A stretch of 64,000 bases of DNA from Phycisphaeraceae bacterium (GTDB taxonomy: Bacteria; Planctomycetota; Phycisphaerae; Phycisphaerales; UBA1924): contig JAHBWW010000001.1 in assembly GCA_019636795.1 (NCBI GenBank), positions 682,001 through 746,000 of the forward strand. Reading direction: 5' to 3'. Shown here piece by piece: positions 1 through 7,037 of this stretch. Each line of letters opens with the position of its first letter. Positions within the stretch are counted from its first letter, which is position 1. Made by a program: the position numbers and the translations under genes. The notes beneath the pieces were generated by a model. That model was not told the origin of the DNA and made no database searches. It saw only the letters and a list, made by a program, of their open reading frames with translations.

Positions 1-24
1 GGAGTTCGGGTTGAAGTCGGAGAA

Positions 25-95
25 GGCACACCGACCGCTCAGAGCCGCGGTCGGTGGCACGGGTGATCGACGGTTTTGGTCGGTGGCCCCCGCCG
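25..95 (+). repeat. Composite intergenic repeat, copy 1 (stem-loop plus arm)
   Basis: Positions 29-38 (CACCGACCGC) pair perfectly with 47-56 (GCGGTCGGTG) around an 8-nt loop. Next comes the arm 64-95, which matches 877-908 at 28 of 32 bases and the reverse complement of 44394-44425 at 27 of 32. The stem-loop is the reverse complement of the one at 44434-44469 except for compensated stem changes and one loop change. It lies just beyond the 3' end of the minus-strand gene that follows, so it could also act as a transcript end, but it has no T tract. Confidence 0.7.
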
Positions 96-110
96 TGTGT
101 TACCAACAAG

Positions 111-575
111 TTATTCAAATCGTACATGCACGGATGGAATATCTCCATCTTCAAGCACCATTGCCAGAAACGATCTAGTCCACATGCCATTGGCATAAGG
201 CATCTCCACAAACTCTGTATCATATCCATCTACTATATATAAATCAACCCGTGAACCAAGTCCGAGAAAAACGATTTTGCGACAAAATCTTGATATTTTA
301 CCGACAGACTCTGCCATATTTGATCCATAAGGATCGATAAGATCATGAGTTTGATCCTGTTCAGGAGAAGATGTTACTAGAAACAATTGGTCGATCGAAC
401 TGTTTGCAAGTCCTGCGTCTTGCAAAATTGTATATAGATGTTGACTGTTTGGGGTTTCGCGGCCTAAGGCAACGAATACTCCACATTTGATGGCGATCTG
501 CTCTATTTCAGATCTCTCGCAAGCGCCAAGAAATCTTTCTTTTGAAAAAATAGTCCCAAATACAAAATAGCTCAT
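111..575 (-). CDS. Hypothetical protein of an AT-rich cassette
   Basis: Encodes 154 residues with no motif I recognise, no signal peptide and no membrane segment; a small soluble cytoplasmic protein is likely. The chosen ATG has GGGGG five bases upstream and leaves the preceding small gene intact. An ATG at 611 would add 12 residues and overlap that gene by 23 bp without a visible ribosome site. Base composition is clearly richer in A+T than the rest of the window, which suggests recent acquisition. Its place directly after a short basic His/Arg/Asn-rich protein is the layout of a toxin tail followed by its immunity protein, but that reading is inference from position only. Confidence 0.6.
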   Translation of the reverse strand: MSYFVFGTIFSKERFLGACERSEIEQIAIKCGVFVALGRETPNSQHLYTILQDAGLANSSIDQLFLVTSSPEQDQTHDLIDPYGSNMAESVGKISRFCRKIVFLGLGSRVDLYIVDGYDTEFVEMPYANGMWTRSFLAMVLEDGDIPSVHVRFE

Positions 576-588
576 TGAGCCCCCATAG

Positions 589-765
589 TTAACTGTTCGG
601 TTTATTGCCATATCTGGAAGGCAATGGTTTTACTTCGCGCGATGTAATTGGGCGTCCCTGAACGTCAAATTGCTGTGAGTGCTGATGTGGCCTCATGTTT
701 CCATGTAAGTGAGAAAAATCTTGTCTCGAAAATGAGCGGCTATTGTTATTGTATGTGCGAGACAT
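589..765 (-). CDS. Short basic protein, possible toxin C-terminal remnant
   Basis: Encodes 58 residues rich in Asn, Ser, Arg, His and Gln, with the segment HLHGNMRPHQHSQQFD and the tail GRPITSREVKPLP. The style resembles the extreme C-terminus of polymorphic (Rhs-type) toxins, where His-containing strands close a nuclease fold, but no complete domain is present and no upstream core remains. Upstream of the ATG are only intergenic repeats, so this may be an orphan module left after loss of its carrier gene. It ends 13 bp before the start chosen for the next gene on the same strand. It may equally be a small unrelated gene. Confidence 0.4.
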   Translation of the reverse strand: MSRTYNNNSRSFSRQDFSHLHGNMRPHQHSQQFDVQGRPITSREVKPLPSRYGNKPNS

Positions 766-831
766 GACGCTTCCTGTTTTTTGGATCAACTTGGCAGGTG
801 GCACCGGCCGTCGACTTGGATTGACTTCTTT

Positions 832-908
832 GTGCCACCGACCGCGGTTTTGTGTTCCGATCGGGGACATGGTTGAGGATCGATGGTTTTGGTCGGTGCC
901 ACCCGCCG
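832..908 (+). repeat. Composite intergenic repeat, copy 2 (degenerate stem-loop plus arm)
   Basis: The arm at 877-908 is the best-matching copy of the element at 64-95 and has the same orientation. The stem-loop half is decayed: CACCGACC at 836-843 now finds its partner GGTCGGTG only at 891-898. Copies 1 and 2 bracket the two AT-rich genes as direct repeats. Confidence 0.6.
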
Positions 909-1058
909 GGGGAGCGATGGGTGGGTTTGGGGGTTGGGGTGCGCCCAAAGATCCGGCGTCCGGTTGCATGGGAGATTGGGCGTTTGTACCCGGACCTTTG
1001 GGCGGGGGGAGCGATGGGTGAGTTTGGGTGGTTGGGGTGCGCCCAAAGATCCGGCGTC
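908..1058. repeat. 53-bp direct repeat with long inverted arms
   Basis: A unit of about 53 bp at 908-960 recurs at 1006-1058. Both copies end in GCGCCCAAAGATCCGGCGTC. Inside, CGCCCAAAGATCCGG (942-956) faces CCGGACCTTTGGGCG (990-1004), an inverted repeat with one G-U-compatible mismatch. The same terminal word GATCCGGCGTC forms the right arm of the hairpin after pepA at 37094-37126. No gene is seen between 766 and 1091. Confidence 0.65.
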
Positions 1059-1091
1059 CTTGGTGTTCGCGGCGACTTGGGCGGTCGGATG

Positions 1092-1976
1092 TCAGGGGGT
1101 TGGTTCTTCGGGGGTTGGGGCGGAGGGGTTTTGGGGGTTGAGTTTGCGGAGGCCTATCCAGTCCATGGTGAAGCCGAACTCGATCATGGGGCCGATCCAT
1201 TCGGGGTGGTTGAAGGGTCCGGGTTCGAGGCGGCGTTCGTTGATGATTGGGTCTGGGGCGACGGCGAGGGTGAGTTCCCAGAGTTCGGATGGGTTGCCGG
1301 GGGTGAAGCGGGTGGCCAGGCGCGATGGGATGGTGGTGATGAAGGATGGGCCGATGGGGATGAGCGAGTCGGACTGGACGACCTGGATGCGGGCGGAGAG
1401 GGTGCGGTCGGTGGGTTTGGGGGCGACGTCGCTGACGATGATGCGCCAGCGGGTCTGGCCTCGCATGGAGCGTTTGACGGAGGTGATCCACTGGTCGAGT
1501 TTTCGGCGGTATTCGAGGGTTGCGGCTTGGCTGGAGAGGTCGAGAGCGGGGAAGGTTTCGCGGTGGCTGCGTTCGAGTGCGAGGCGCATGGATTCGGGGG
1601 AACTGAGGGGCTGAATGGGAGTTTGGGCCTGCGGGGGCTGGGGGGTTGATTGGTCGGGAGATTGGGCGGGGGTTTGGGCTGGTGGGGGTGATTCTTCGAC
1701 GGGTCTGGCGGTGCGGCGGGCTTCGTTGAGTTGCTCGGTGAGGGAGGTGACGAGTGCCTGGCTGATGGCGAGGGCGTCGCGGAGGTGATTGGTTTCGTCC
1801 TGGAGGCGTCGGGAGTTGGCGAGGATTTCCTCGCGTTCCTCGGTGAGGAGGTCGATCTGGGCTCGGAGTGCTTCGATCTCGCGGCGGAGTTCGGCGGGGC
1901 TGGCATCTTGTGCGTGGGCGAGAGATGCCAAGAGGGTGAGCGTTGCAGCGAGCCACAGACAGCGGTGAAGAGTCAT
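1092..1976 (-). CDS. Secreted coiled-coil protein of unknown function
   Basis: Encodes 294 residues. Residues 1-23 form a typical Sec signal peptide ending AHAQ. Residues about 30-90 are a heptad-rich Leu/Glu/Arg coiled coil (ELRREIEALRAQIDLL and following). A Pro/Gln-rich linker follows, then a C-terminal domain of about 150 residues that I do not recognise. The start was chosen because AGGAG lies nine bases before it and because it begins the signal peptide; an ATG 48 bp upstream would bury the signal. The gene is divergent from the DUF58 gene with 40 bp between starts, so both promoters share that gap. A periplasmic structural or adaptor role is possible but not shown. Confidence 0.75.
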   Translation of the reverse strand: MTLHRCLWLAATLTLLASLAHAQDASPAELRREIEALRAQIDLLTEEREEILANSRRLQDETNHLRDALAISQALVTSLTEQLNEARRTARPVEESPPPAQTPAQSPDQSTPQPPQAQTPIQPLSSPESMRLALERSHRETFPALDLSSQAATLEYRRKLDQWITSVKRSMRGQTRWRIIVSDVAPKPTDRTLSARIQVVQSDSLIPIGPSFITTIPSRLATRFTPGNPSELWELTLAVAPDPIINERRLEPGPFNHPEWIGPMIEFGFTMDWIGLRKLNPQNPSAPTPEEPTP

Positions 1977-2016
1977 GGCGGATTCTCCTGTTTGTCCCCT
2001 ACTGTACCACATTCCC

Positions 2017-2973
2017 ATGATCATCGGGCAACGGGCAACTCGGCCGACACATCTGGATGAACTGCTCAGCCCGGAGTTGCGCAGTCGGCTTGACCGTCTG
2101 GACGTGCTGAGTCGGAAGGTGTTTGCGGGGAAGTTGCCCGGTGAGCGGCGTTCGAAGAAGCGTGGGCATTCGGTGGAGTTTGACGACTATCGGCACTACA
2201 TCGCGGGGGATGACCTGCGGCACATTGACTGGAATGTTTTTGCGAGGCTGGACAAGTTTTTCATCAAGTTGTTCCGGCAGGATGAGGATTTGTCGGTGGT
2301 GATTGTGCTGGATTGTTCGGGGTCGATGGATGCGGGTTCGCCGAGCAAGTTGGTTTTTGCGCATCGGCTGGCGCTTGCGATCGGGTATGTTGGGCTGGTG
2401 AAGCAGAATCGGGTGTCGGTTGCGCGGTTTGACCAGAGTGGGCGGGTGGAGCAGTTGAGGCCGATTCGTGGGCGTCCGGCGATGGCGCGGTTGACGCATT
2501 TTGTGCTTGGGAGTTTGGCTGCGCCTGCGGGGGGCGCTGGGGAGGCGTCGTTCGGGCAGTCGATCAGGCAGGTGGCGGCGGGGCAGGGCGGGCGTGGGGT
2601 GGTGGTGGTGCTGTCGGACTTTCTGTTTCGTGATGGGTGGGCGAAGGGGCTGAACTATCTTGCGCATGCGGGCGGTGGGTATGACGTGACGTGCGTGCAG
2701 ATTTTGTCGCCGGAGGAGCTGGATCCATCGCGTGCGGTGGAGCGGGGGCTGGTGGGGGATCTTCGGCTGACGGATGTGGAGACGGGGCGTGCTTCGGAGG
2801 TGACGCTGACGCGGGGGTTGCTTGAGTCGTATCGGAAGCGGCTTGGGGTTTTGCGGGAATCGTTTGAGCGGGATTGCAAGGCGAGGCAGATGAGGCCTGT
2901 GCTGGCGCCGAGTGATACGGACCTGAACCGGATGATGCTGGGGGAACTGAGGCGTCGCGGGATGCTGGGGTAA
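2017..2973 (+). CDS. DUF58 domain protein (von Willebrand A-like, MoxR-associated type)
   Basis: Encodes 318 residues. The N-terminal half carries the DUF58 signature (RHYIAGDDLRHIDWNVFAR), and the vWA-type metal site DCSGSMD follows at about residue 99. DUF58 proteins usually work with a MoxR AAA+ ATPase in assembling or activating envelope or enzyme complexes. No moxR gene adjoins this copy on the right, and the neighbour on the left is unrelated. No membrane segment is visible, so the protein is probably cytoplasmic. The ATG at 1975 would overlap the divergent gene; the one used lies 11 bases after TACTGT, a possible -10 element. A strong hairpin follows the stop. Confidence 0.88.
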   Translation: MIIGQRATRPTHLDELLSPELRSRLDRLDVLSRKVFAGKLPGERRSKKRGHSVEFDDYRHYIAGDDLRHIDWNVFARLDKFFIKLFRQDEDLSVVIVLDCSGSMDAGSPSKLVFAHRLALAIGYVGLVKQNRVSVARFDQSGRVEQLRPIRGRPAMARLTHFVLGSLAAPAGGAGEASFGQSIRQVAAGQGGRGVVVVLSDFLFRDGWAKGLNYLAHAGGGYDVTCVQILSPEELDPSRAVERGLVGDLRLTDVETGRASEVTLTRGLLESYRKRLGVLRESFERDCKARQMRPVLAPSDTDLNRMMLGELRRRGMLG

Positions 2974-3005
2974 GGTGCGGGGAGAATGTGATATTACAAA
3001 AGAGG

Positions 3006-3036
3006 AAAGGCCCGGGGCGAGTTGCTCCGGGCCTTT
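3006..3036. terminator. Bidirectional rho-independent-type hairpin
   Basis: AAAGGCCCGG pairs with CCGGGCCTTT around an 11-nt loop. It sits between two convergent genes. On the minus strand it is followed by CCTCTTTTG, on the plus strand by GTGATATT, so termination should be better for the minus-strand gene. Confidence 0.8.
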
Positions 3037-3084
3037 GTGATATTGGTTGGCGACTGAGGAGTCGCCGGCTGAGGGGCGAGGGTG

Positions 3085-4548
3085 TTATGGGCAGCCTGCG
3101 GCGAATGCGGCGAGGTAGATCTGGACGTCGAAGAAGTCGAAGTTGCCGTCGTTGTTGAGATCGGCTGCGGGGTTTTGTGCGCTGAATGCGGCGAGGAATG
3201 CGGAGACATCGAAGAAGTCGAGCGTGCCGTAGGGAGTTGAGAAGTCGGCGGGCGAGCATGGGACTGGGCCTACGAGAGCGGCGAGGACTGCGCGGTCGGC
3301 GAGGGTTGGCGATGGGGCGTTGGTGCCGCCGGGGCCGTCGGTGGTGTCGAGGTTGGTTGCGGCGAGGAAGGAGTTTGCGAGGCGTGACTGGAAGATGTAG
3401 GACTGGAGGTTTTGTCCGGGGTTGTTGGGATCGGGGATCGGGTTGCCGGTGTCGGGGTGGATGTAGTCGTGGGTTGCGTCGAAGTCGGCTCCGAGGAGTT
3501 GTGCATCGAAGAGTGCGAGGTCTGCGGCGTTGACGAGGCCGTCGAAGTTGAGATCGCCGAGGATGAAGCGGAACTGAGTGATGTTGAGTGGTGCGTAGTC
3601 GTTGAATGTGCCGGGGGTGAGGCGGAAGGATTGCGAGCCGGCGCCGATGGAGATGTCCTGGAATCCGTCGCCGCCTGGGTCGGTGGGTGCGCCGTAGCGG
3701 ATGGGGTCGTAGCGGAAGTCGGTGGAGGGCCCGATGAGGTCGCCGTAGATCCATTCTTCGTCGGCCATGCGAGTGGGGACGGTCTGGCCCTGGGAGTTGA
3801 TGCGGAGTCCGCGGTTTGGGTTTGAGCCGTAGAAGGCGAGGCGTGAGATGCCGTCGGGGTTGAATCCTGGGGTGTCGGAGATTTCCTGTTGTGAGGAGCG
3901 GACGTATTCCTTTCCGCCTTCGTTAGACCATGCGATGTCGTCGATGACTTGAAGGGGGTCGATGCGGGAAGCGGTGGGGGCTTCGAAGCCGAAGTCGAAG
4001 CGGCCGGAGAATGTAACATCCTGATCGGCGTCTTTCCAGACGGCGTAGCCGGGGGCGTATACGGACTGGTCGTTGACGATGGAGTGGTGGGGGCGTCGGC
4101 GGATGAGGGAGTAGGTGGAGGAGAAGTCGTTGCCGAGGTTGCCGTTGATATCGAATGGGGAGGGGATGTGTGTCTGGAAGAAGGATGCGGCGGTCTCGCC
4201 CTGATTGGGAAGGAAGAGGGGGATGAGGGACTGGGCGGGTGTGCCGTTGTAGAGGATGAGGAAGCCGTTGGTGCCGATGGAGAGGCCGTCGAGGCTGAAT
4301 GCTTCGTCGATTTCGGGGGTTTCTTCGGGGATGTTGTCGCCGTTGGTGTCGGAGCCTCCTTTGAAGAGGACGACAGCGTATCCGGTGAGGTCCATGCCGG
4401 GGAAGCCGTAGAGTTCGATATATTCGAGGACGGCGTCGTTCTGGGCGCTGCCTCCTGGGGGGTTTTCGTAGACTTCGTTGATGACGACCTGTGCGGTTGC
4501 GGTGGAGCCGGCGATTGCGGCGACGATGGTTGCGAGCGTGAATTTCAC
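3085..4548 (-). CDS. Secreted lamin-tail domain protein with dockerin-like C-terminus
   Basis: Encodes 487 residues. The signal peptide is residues 1-19 (ends TATAQ). A lamin-tail-like domain starts directly after it (VVINEVYENPPG, EYIELYG). The C-terminal 170 residues hold calcium-binding dockerin-like repeats: GDLNFDGLVNAADL, then TLDFFDVSAFLAAF and ADLNNDGNFDFFDV, ending in AGCP. This end is characteristic of exported Phycisphaerae proteins, where it probably serves in surface attachment or sorting. ATCTCC-rich sequence before the ATG reads as GGAGAT on the coding strand, a good ribosome site. The protein probably acts at the cell surface; its ligand is unknown. Confidence 0.85.
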   Translation of the reverse strand: MKFTLATIVAAIAGSTATAQVVINEVYENPPGGSAQNDAVLEYIELYGFPGMDLTGYAVVLFKGGSDTNGDNIPEETPEIDEAFSLDGLSIGTNGFLILYNGTPAQSLIPLFLPNQGETAASFFQTHIPSPFDINGNLGNDFSSTYSLIRRRPHHSIVNDQSVYAPGYAVWKDADQDVTFSGRFDFGFEAPTASRIDPLQVIDDIAWSNEGGKEYVRSSQQEISDTPGFNPDGISRLAFYGSNPNRGLRINSQGQTVPTRMADEEWIYGDLIGPSTDFRYDPIRYGAPTDPGGDGFQDISIGAGSQSFRLTPGTFNDYAPLNITQFRFILGDLNFDGLVNAADLALFDAQLLGADFDATHDYIHPDTGNPIPDPNNPGQNLQSYIFQSRLANSFLAATNLDTTDGPGGTNAPSPTLADRAVLAALVGPVPCSPADFSTPYGTLDFFDVSAFLAAFSAQNPAADLNNDGNFDFFDVQIYLAAFAAGCP

Positions 4549-4608
4549 TGTTGATCTCCTCTTGTGGTATCTAAGGTTGCACGATGTGATATTGGGACAT
4601 GGTTCTGG

Positions 4609-5616
4609 CTATTGGTAGCGTCCGCTGATGAGTTCGCCGGTGAAGATGTCTGAGGGTTCGAAGTCGGGGTAGACGGCGAGTCCCCCGTCGCGTGGTGGTG
4701 AGGCGGGGTCGTAGTTGAAGGTCTGGTCGCCGTTGATGTCGGTGAATGCTTTGACGTGTCCGTCGGCGAAGAGGAAGTTTCCGATGGTGCGGTCGTGGCC
4801 GCGCATGCCGATGCGTTTGCGTCCTCCGTGTGCGGGTCCGAAGTCTGCCAGGTCGTGATTAGCCCAGTTGAGTCCGACGCGCCATGTTGGACCGTCGGTG
4901 ACGGATTTGCATGCGGGCTCGGTGCCGGTGGTGAGGTCGATGATGTCGTTGGTGTTGTTGGATGCGGCGTCGACGCGAGCGTCGGCCATGAGGGGGACTC
5001 GGGTAGGGCTTACGGCTCCCATGCGGTCTTCGCGGAGTGGTCCGATGACGCCGTAGACGGGGTCTGCGGGTTGTGACTGCTGTCCGACGCGGGTGAGTTT
5101 CCACTGTGTGTATGCCATGTACCAGGATTGGGTGTAGTTGGAGTTGAATCCGGCGGCGATGGCGCGGTCGCGGGATTCGGTGGTGTAGGTGTTGAATCCG
5201 ACGTCGTTGAGGCGTGCGGTGTGGAGGTTCTGGTTGTAGCGTGCGGGGGCGGTGGCGCAGAGCATGTCGTTTGGGATTGAGTACTGGCCATTGACCTGAT
5301 CGGCGATCCATCCGATGCGTTCGATGCCGCCTCGGGTGTCGGAGGTGTCGGCAGTGAACTTTGCGGCGATTGAGTTGCCGTTTGCGTGCTTGCGGATGCG
5401 GTTGTCGAGGGGGCCTGAGGAGAGGAAGCCGTTGTTGCTGACGCTGTAGGTGCTGGTTCCGATGCCGATCTGTCGGAGGTTGGACATGCATGCGACCTGT
5501 CGTGCGGTGTCGCGGGCGCTGGCGAGGGATGGCAGGAGGATGCCGATGAGCAGCGCGATGATGGCGATGACGACGAGGAGTTCGATGAGGGTGAATGCGT
5601 TGCGTGCAGAGGGCAT
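4609..5616 (-). CDS. Type II secretion-like pseudopilin (planctomycete DUF1559-related)
   Basis: Encodes 335 residues. The N-terminus is a prepilin leader with the methylation motif [16 protein letters not shown]; the residue before Phe is Ala rather than the usual Gly. The hydrophobic helix is followed by a large extracellular domain. Near the C-terminus is the H-X9-DG-like element ([12 protein letters not shown]) typical of the large planctomycete pseudopilin families. Such proteins are processed by a prepilin peptidase and probably form short surface fibres or secretion pseudopili. It stands alone, 60 bp after the lamin-tail gene start on the same strand, with no other secretion gene nearby. 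Confidence 0.88.
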   Translation of the reverse strand: MPSARNAFTLIELLVVIAIIALLIGILLPSLASARDTARQVACMSNLRQIGIGTSTYSVSNNGFLSSGPLDNRIRKHANGNSIAAKFTADTSDTRGGIERIGWIADQVNGQYSIPNDMLCATAPARYNQNLHTARLNDVGFNTYTTESRDRAIAAGFNSNYTQSWYMAYTQWKLTRVGQQSQPADPVYGVIGPLREDRMGAVSPTRVPLMADARVDAASNNTNDIIDLTTGTEPACKSVTDGPTWRVGLNWANHDLADFGPAHGGRKRIGMRGHDRTIGNFLFADGHVKAFTDINGDQTFNYDPASPPRDGGLAVYPDFEPSDIFTGELISGRYQ

Positions 5617-5921
5617 GCGGCGGTCCTTGGTTGCGGCGATGGAGCAGGTGCGTAGTCAGACTAAGAGTTCGTGGGAGCCGGCGCGGTGTGGTTCATGGAA
5701 GTTTTACGGTTTCTTCGCGCAGCAGCAGGGTGTTCTTCATGAGTTTCTAACAAATGGGCTGGTCGACGGAGGCTTAGCGCTTTCTTCATGCTTTCTTGAC
5801 GGGTTCGCAATCCGGGATTGGGCGGCAGAATCTAATCTCTGGTCGCTCGCAGGAGAGCCGAGTGCGCTTCGTGCAGGCGCATTTGAGAGAGAGCAACTTG
5901 AGAAGAAAGGAAGAGAGAGCG
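5617..5921. other. Divergent intergenic region
   Basis: A 305-bp gap between the pseudopilin (leftward) and the next lamin-tail gene (rightward). It must hold both promoters. I see TTGACG near 5807 but no convincing -10 at the right distance. No hairpin, repeat or small gene stands out. Confidence 0.4.
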
Positions 5922-6530
5922 ATGAAGAAGGCAATGATGATGGTTGTGGTTGCGGGCGCGGCGGCGGTTGCGGGTGCGGATGTGCGCATTACGGAATGGA
6001 TGTATCAGGGGGCCGACGGCGAGTTCATCGAGATCACGAATCTGGGGAACGCGTCGGTGGACCTGAGCGGCTGGAGTTTTGACGATGACAGCCGCACGCC
6101 CGGGTCGTTCATGCTTTCGGGGAACCTTGGGGCGGGCGAGAGCCTGGTCATTACGGAGAGCACGGCTGCGGCGTTCCGTGCGGCGTGGGGTCTTGCGGCG
6201 AGCGTGCAGGTGCTGGGCGACCTGACCAACAACCTCGGACGCAACGACGAGATCAATATCTATGACGGGGGCGGGAATCTGGTGGACAGGCTGACGTACG
6301 GAGACCAGAACTTTCCGGGGTCGTTCCGCACGCAGAACATCAGCGCCAACCCGGGCGCAATCGGGGCGAACGATGTTATCTCATGGTCGGGGTCGTTCGT
6401 TGGTGATGTGTGGGGCTCGTACGCTTCGAGCGGCGGGGACATTGCCAACCCCGGCGTGTTTGTTCCGGCTCCGGGCGCGGCGGTGCTGCTGGCGCTGGGC
6501 GGGCTGGTTGCGGGGCGTCGTCGCCGCTAA
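5922..6530 (+). CDS. Lamin-tail domain protein with PEP-CTERM-like anchor
   Basis: Encodes 202 residues. A signal peptide (residues 1-19, AAAVAGA) is followed by a complete lamin-tail domain (DVRITEWMYQG, GEFIEITNLG, VDLSGWSFDD). The tail is VPAPGAAVLLALGGLVAG followed by RRRR, an exosortase-type sorting signal: PAP motif, hydrophobic helix, basic end. AAGGAAGAGAG before the ATG supports this start. Proteins of this kind are exported, cut and attached to the outer surface by an exosortase. Its lamin-tail domain relates it to the larger dockerin-ended protein about 1.4 kb to the left. A strong terminator follows. Confidence 0.85.
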   Translation: MKKAMMMVVVAGAAAVAGADVRITEWMYQGADGEFIEITNLGNASVDLSGWSFDDDSRTPGSFMLSGNLGAGESLVITESTAAAFRAAWGLAASVQVLGDLTNNLGRNDEINIYDGGGNLVDRLTYGDQNFPGSFRTQNISANPGAIGANDVISWSGSFVGDVWGSYASSGGDIANPGVFVPAPGAAVLLALGGLVAGRRRR

Positions 6531-6562
6531 GGATTGGATGAAGGCAACAGGGATTGATCAGA

Positions 6563-6592
6563 CGTCCGCGCGAGAGCGCGGGCGTTTGTTTT
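6563..6592 (+). terminator. Rho-independent terminator
   Basis: CGTCCGCGC and GCGCGGGCG pair around the tetraloop GAGA (one G-U pair), followed by TTTGTTTT. It ends the PEP-CTERM-like gene's transcript. Confidence 0.9.
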
Positions 6593-6635
6593 GTGGCGCA
6601 GCGGGCTGGGGTGCAGGTGGGCACTAGAATCATGC

Positions 6636-7031
6636 ATGTCCGAAGAGCATGAGATGCCGTTGCTGCCCAGTCAGCCGTGCGAGGGTGAGCCGGCGCTGCT
6701 TGATGACGCGCGTGCGCGGCTGGCGGCGGCTGAGGAGCGTGCGGCCGACAGCGGGGGGTTGCTGCGTCGGCTGGTGGTGTCGTTTGTGCTGCTGGCGGCG
6801 GTGGCGGTGGTTTGTTTTGTGGTGCTGCCGTCGCGGGGCATTTATGTGCCGCCGATGATTCCGCTGCTGGGATTTGTGGTGATTGTGGTGGGGACGGTGC
6901 TGGGATCGGGCGAGCCGGTGGTGAAGCGGAAGGCGAAGCGTGCGGCGGATGATGGGCGGGCGCTTGGGTGCTGCGGGCCTCGGCCTTTGCGGGCGTTCAG
7001 TGATGATGACGAGTGCTGCAAGGGGCGCTGA
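6636..7031 (+). CDS. Small membrane protein of unknown function
   Basis: Encodes 131 residues with two membrane segments (about residues 48-67 and 73-92) separated by the short loop SRGIYVPP. The cytoplasmic N-terminus is acidic and helical (ARLAAAEERAADSGG). The C-terminal tail is basic then Cys-rich (KRKAKR, LGCCGPR, DDDECCKGR) and could bind a metal, though that is a guess. There is no Shine-Dalgarno sequence; TAGAAT ends five bases before the ATG, which fits a leaderless message. It converges on the PEP carboxylase gene, leaving only six bases between stop codons. Confidence 0.65.
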   Translation: MSEEHEMPLLPSQPCEGEPALLDDARARLAAAEERAADSGGLLRRLVVSFVLLAAVAVVCFVVLPSRGIYVPPMIPLLGFVVIVVGTVLGSGEPVVKRKAKRAADDGRALGCCGPRPLRAFSDDDECCKGR

Positions 7032-7037
7032 GCGCGT

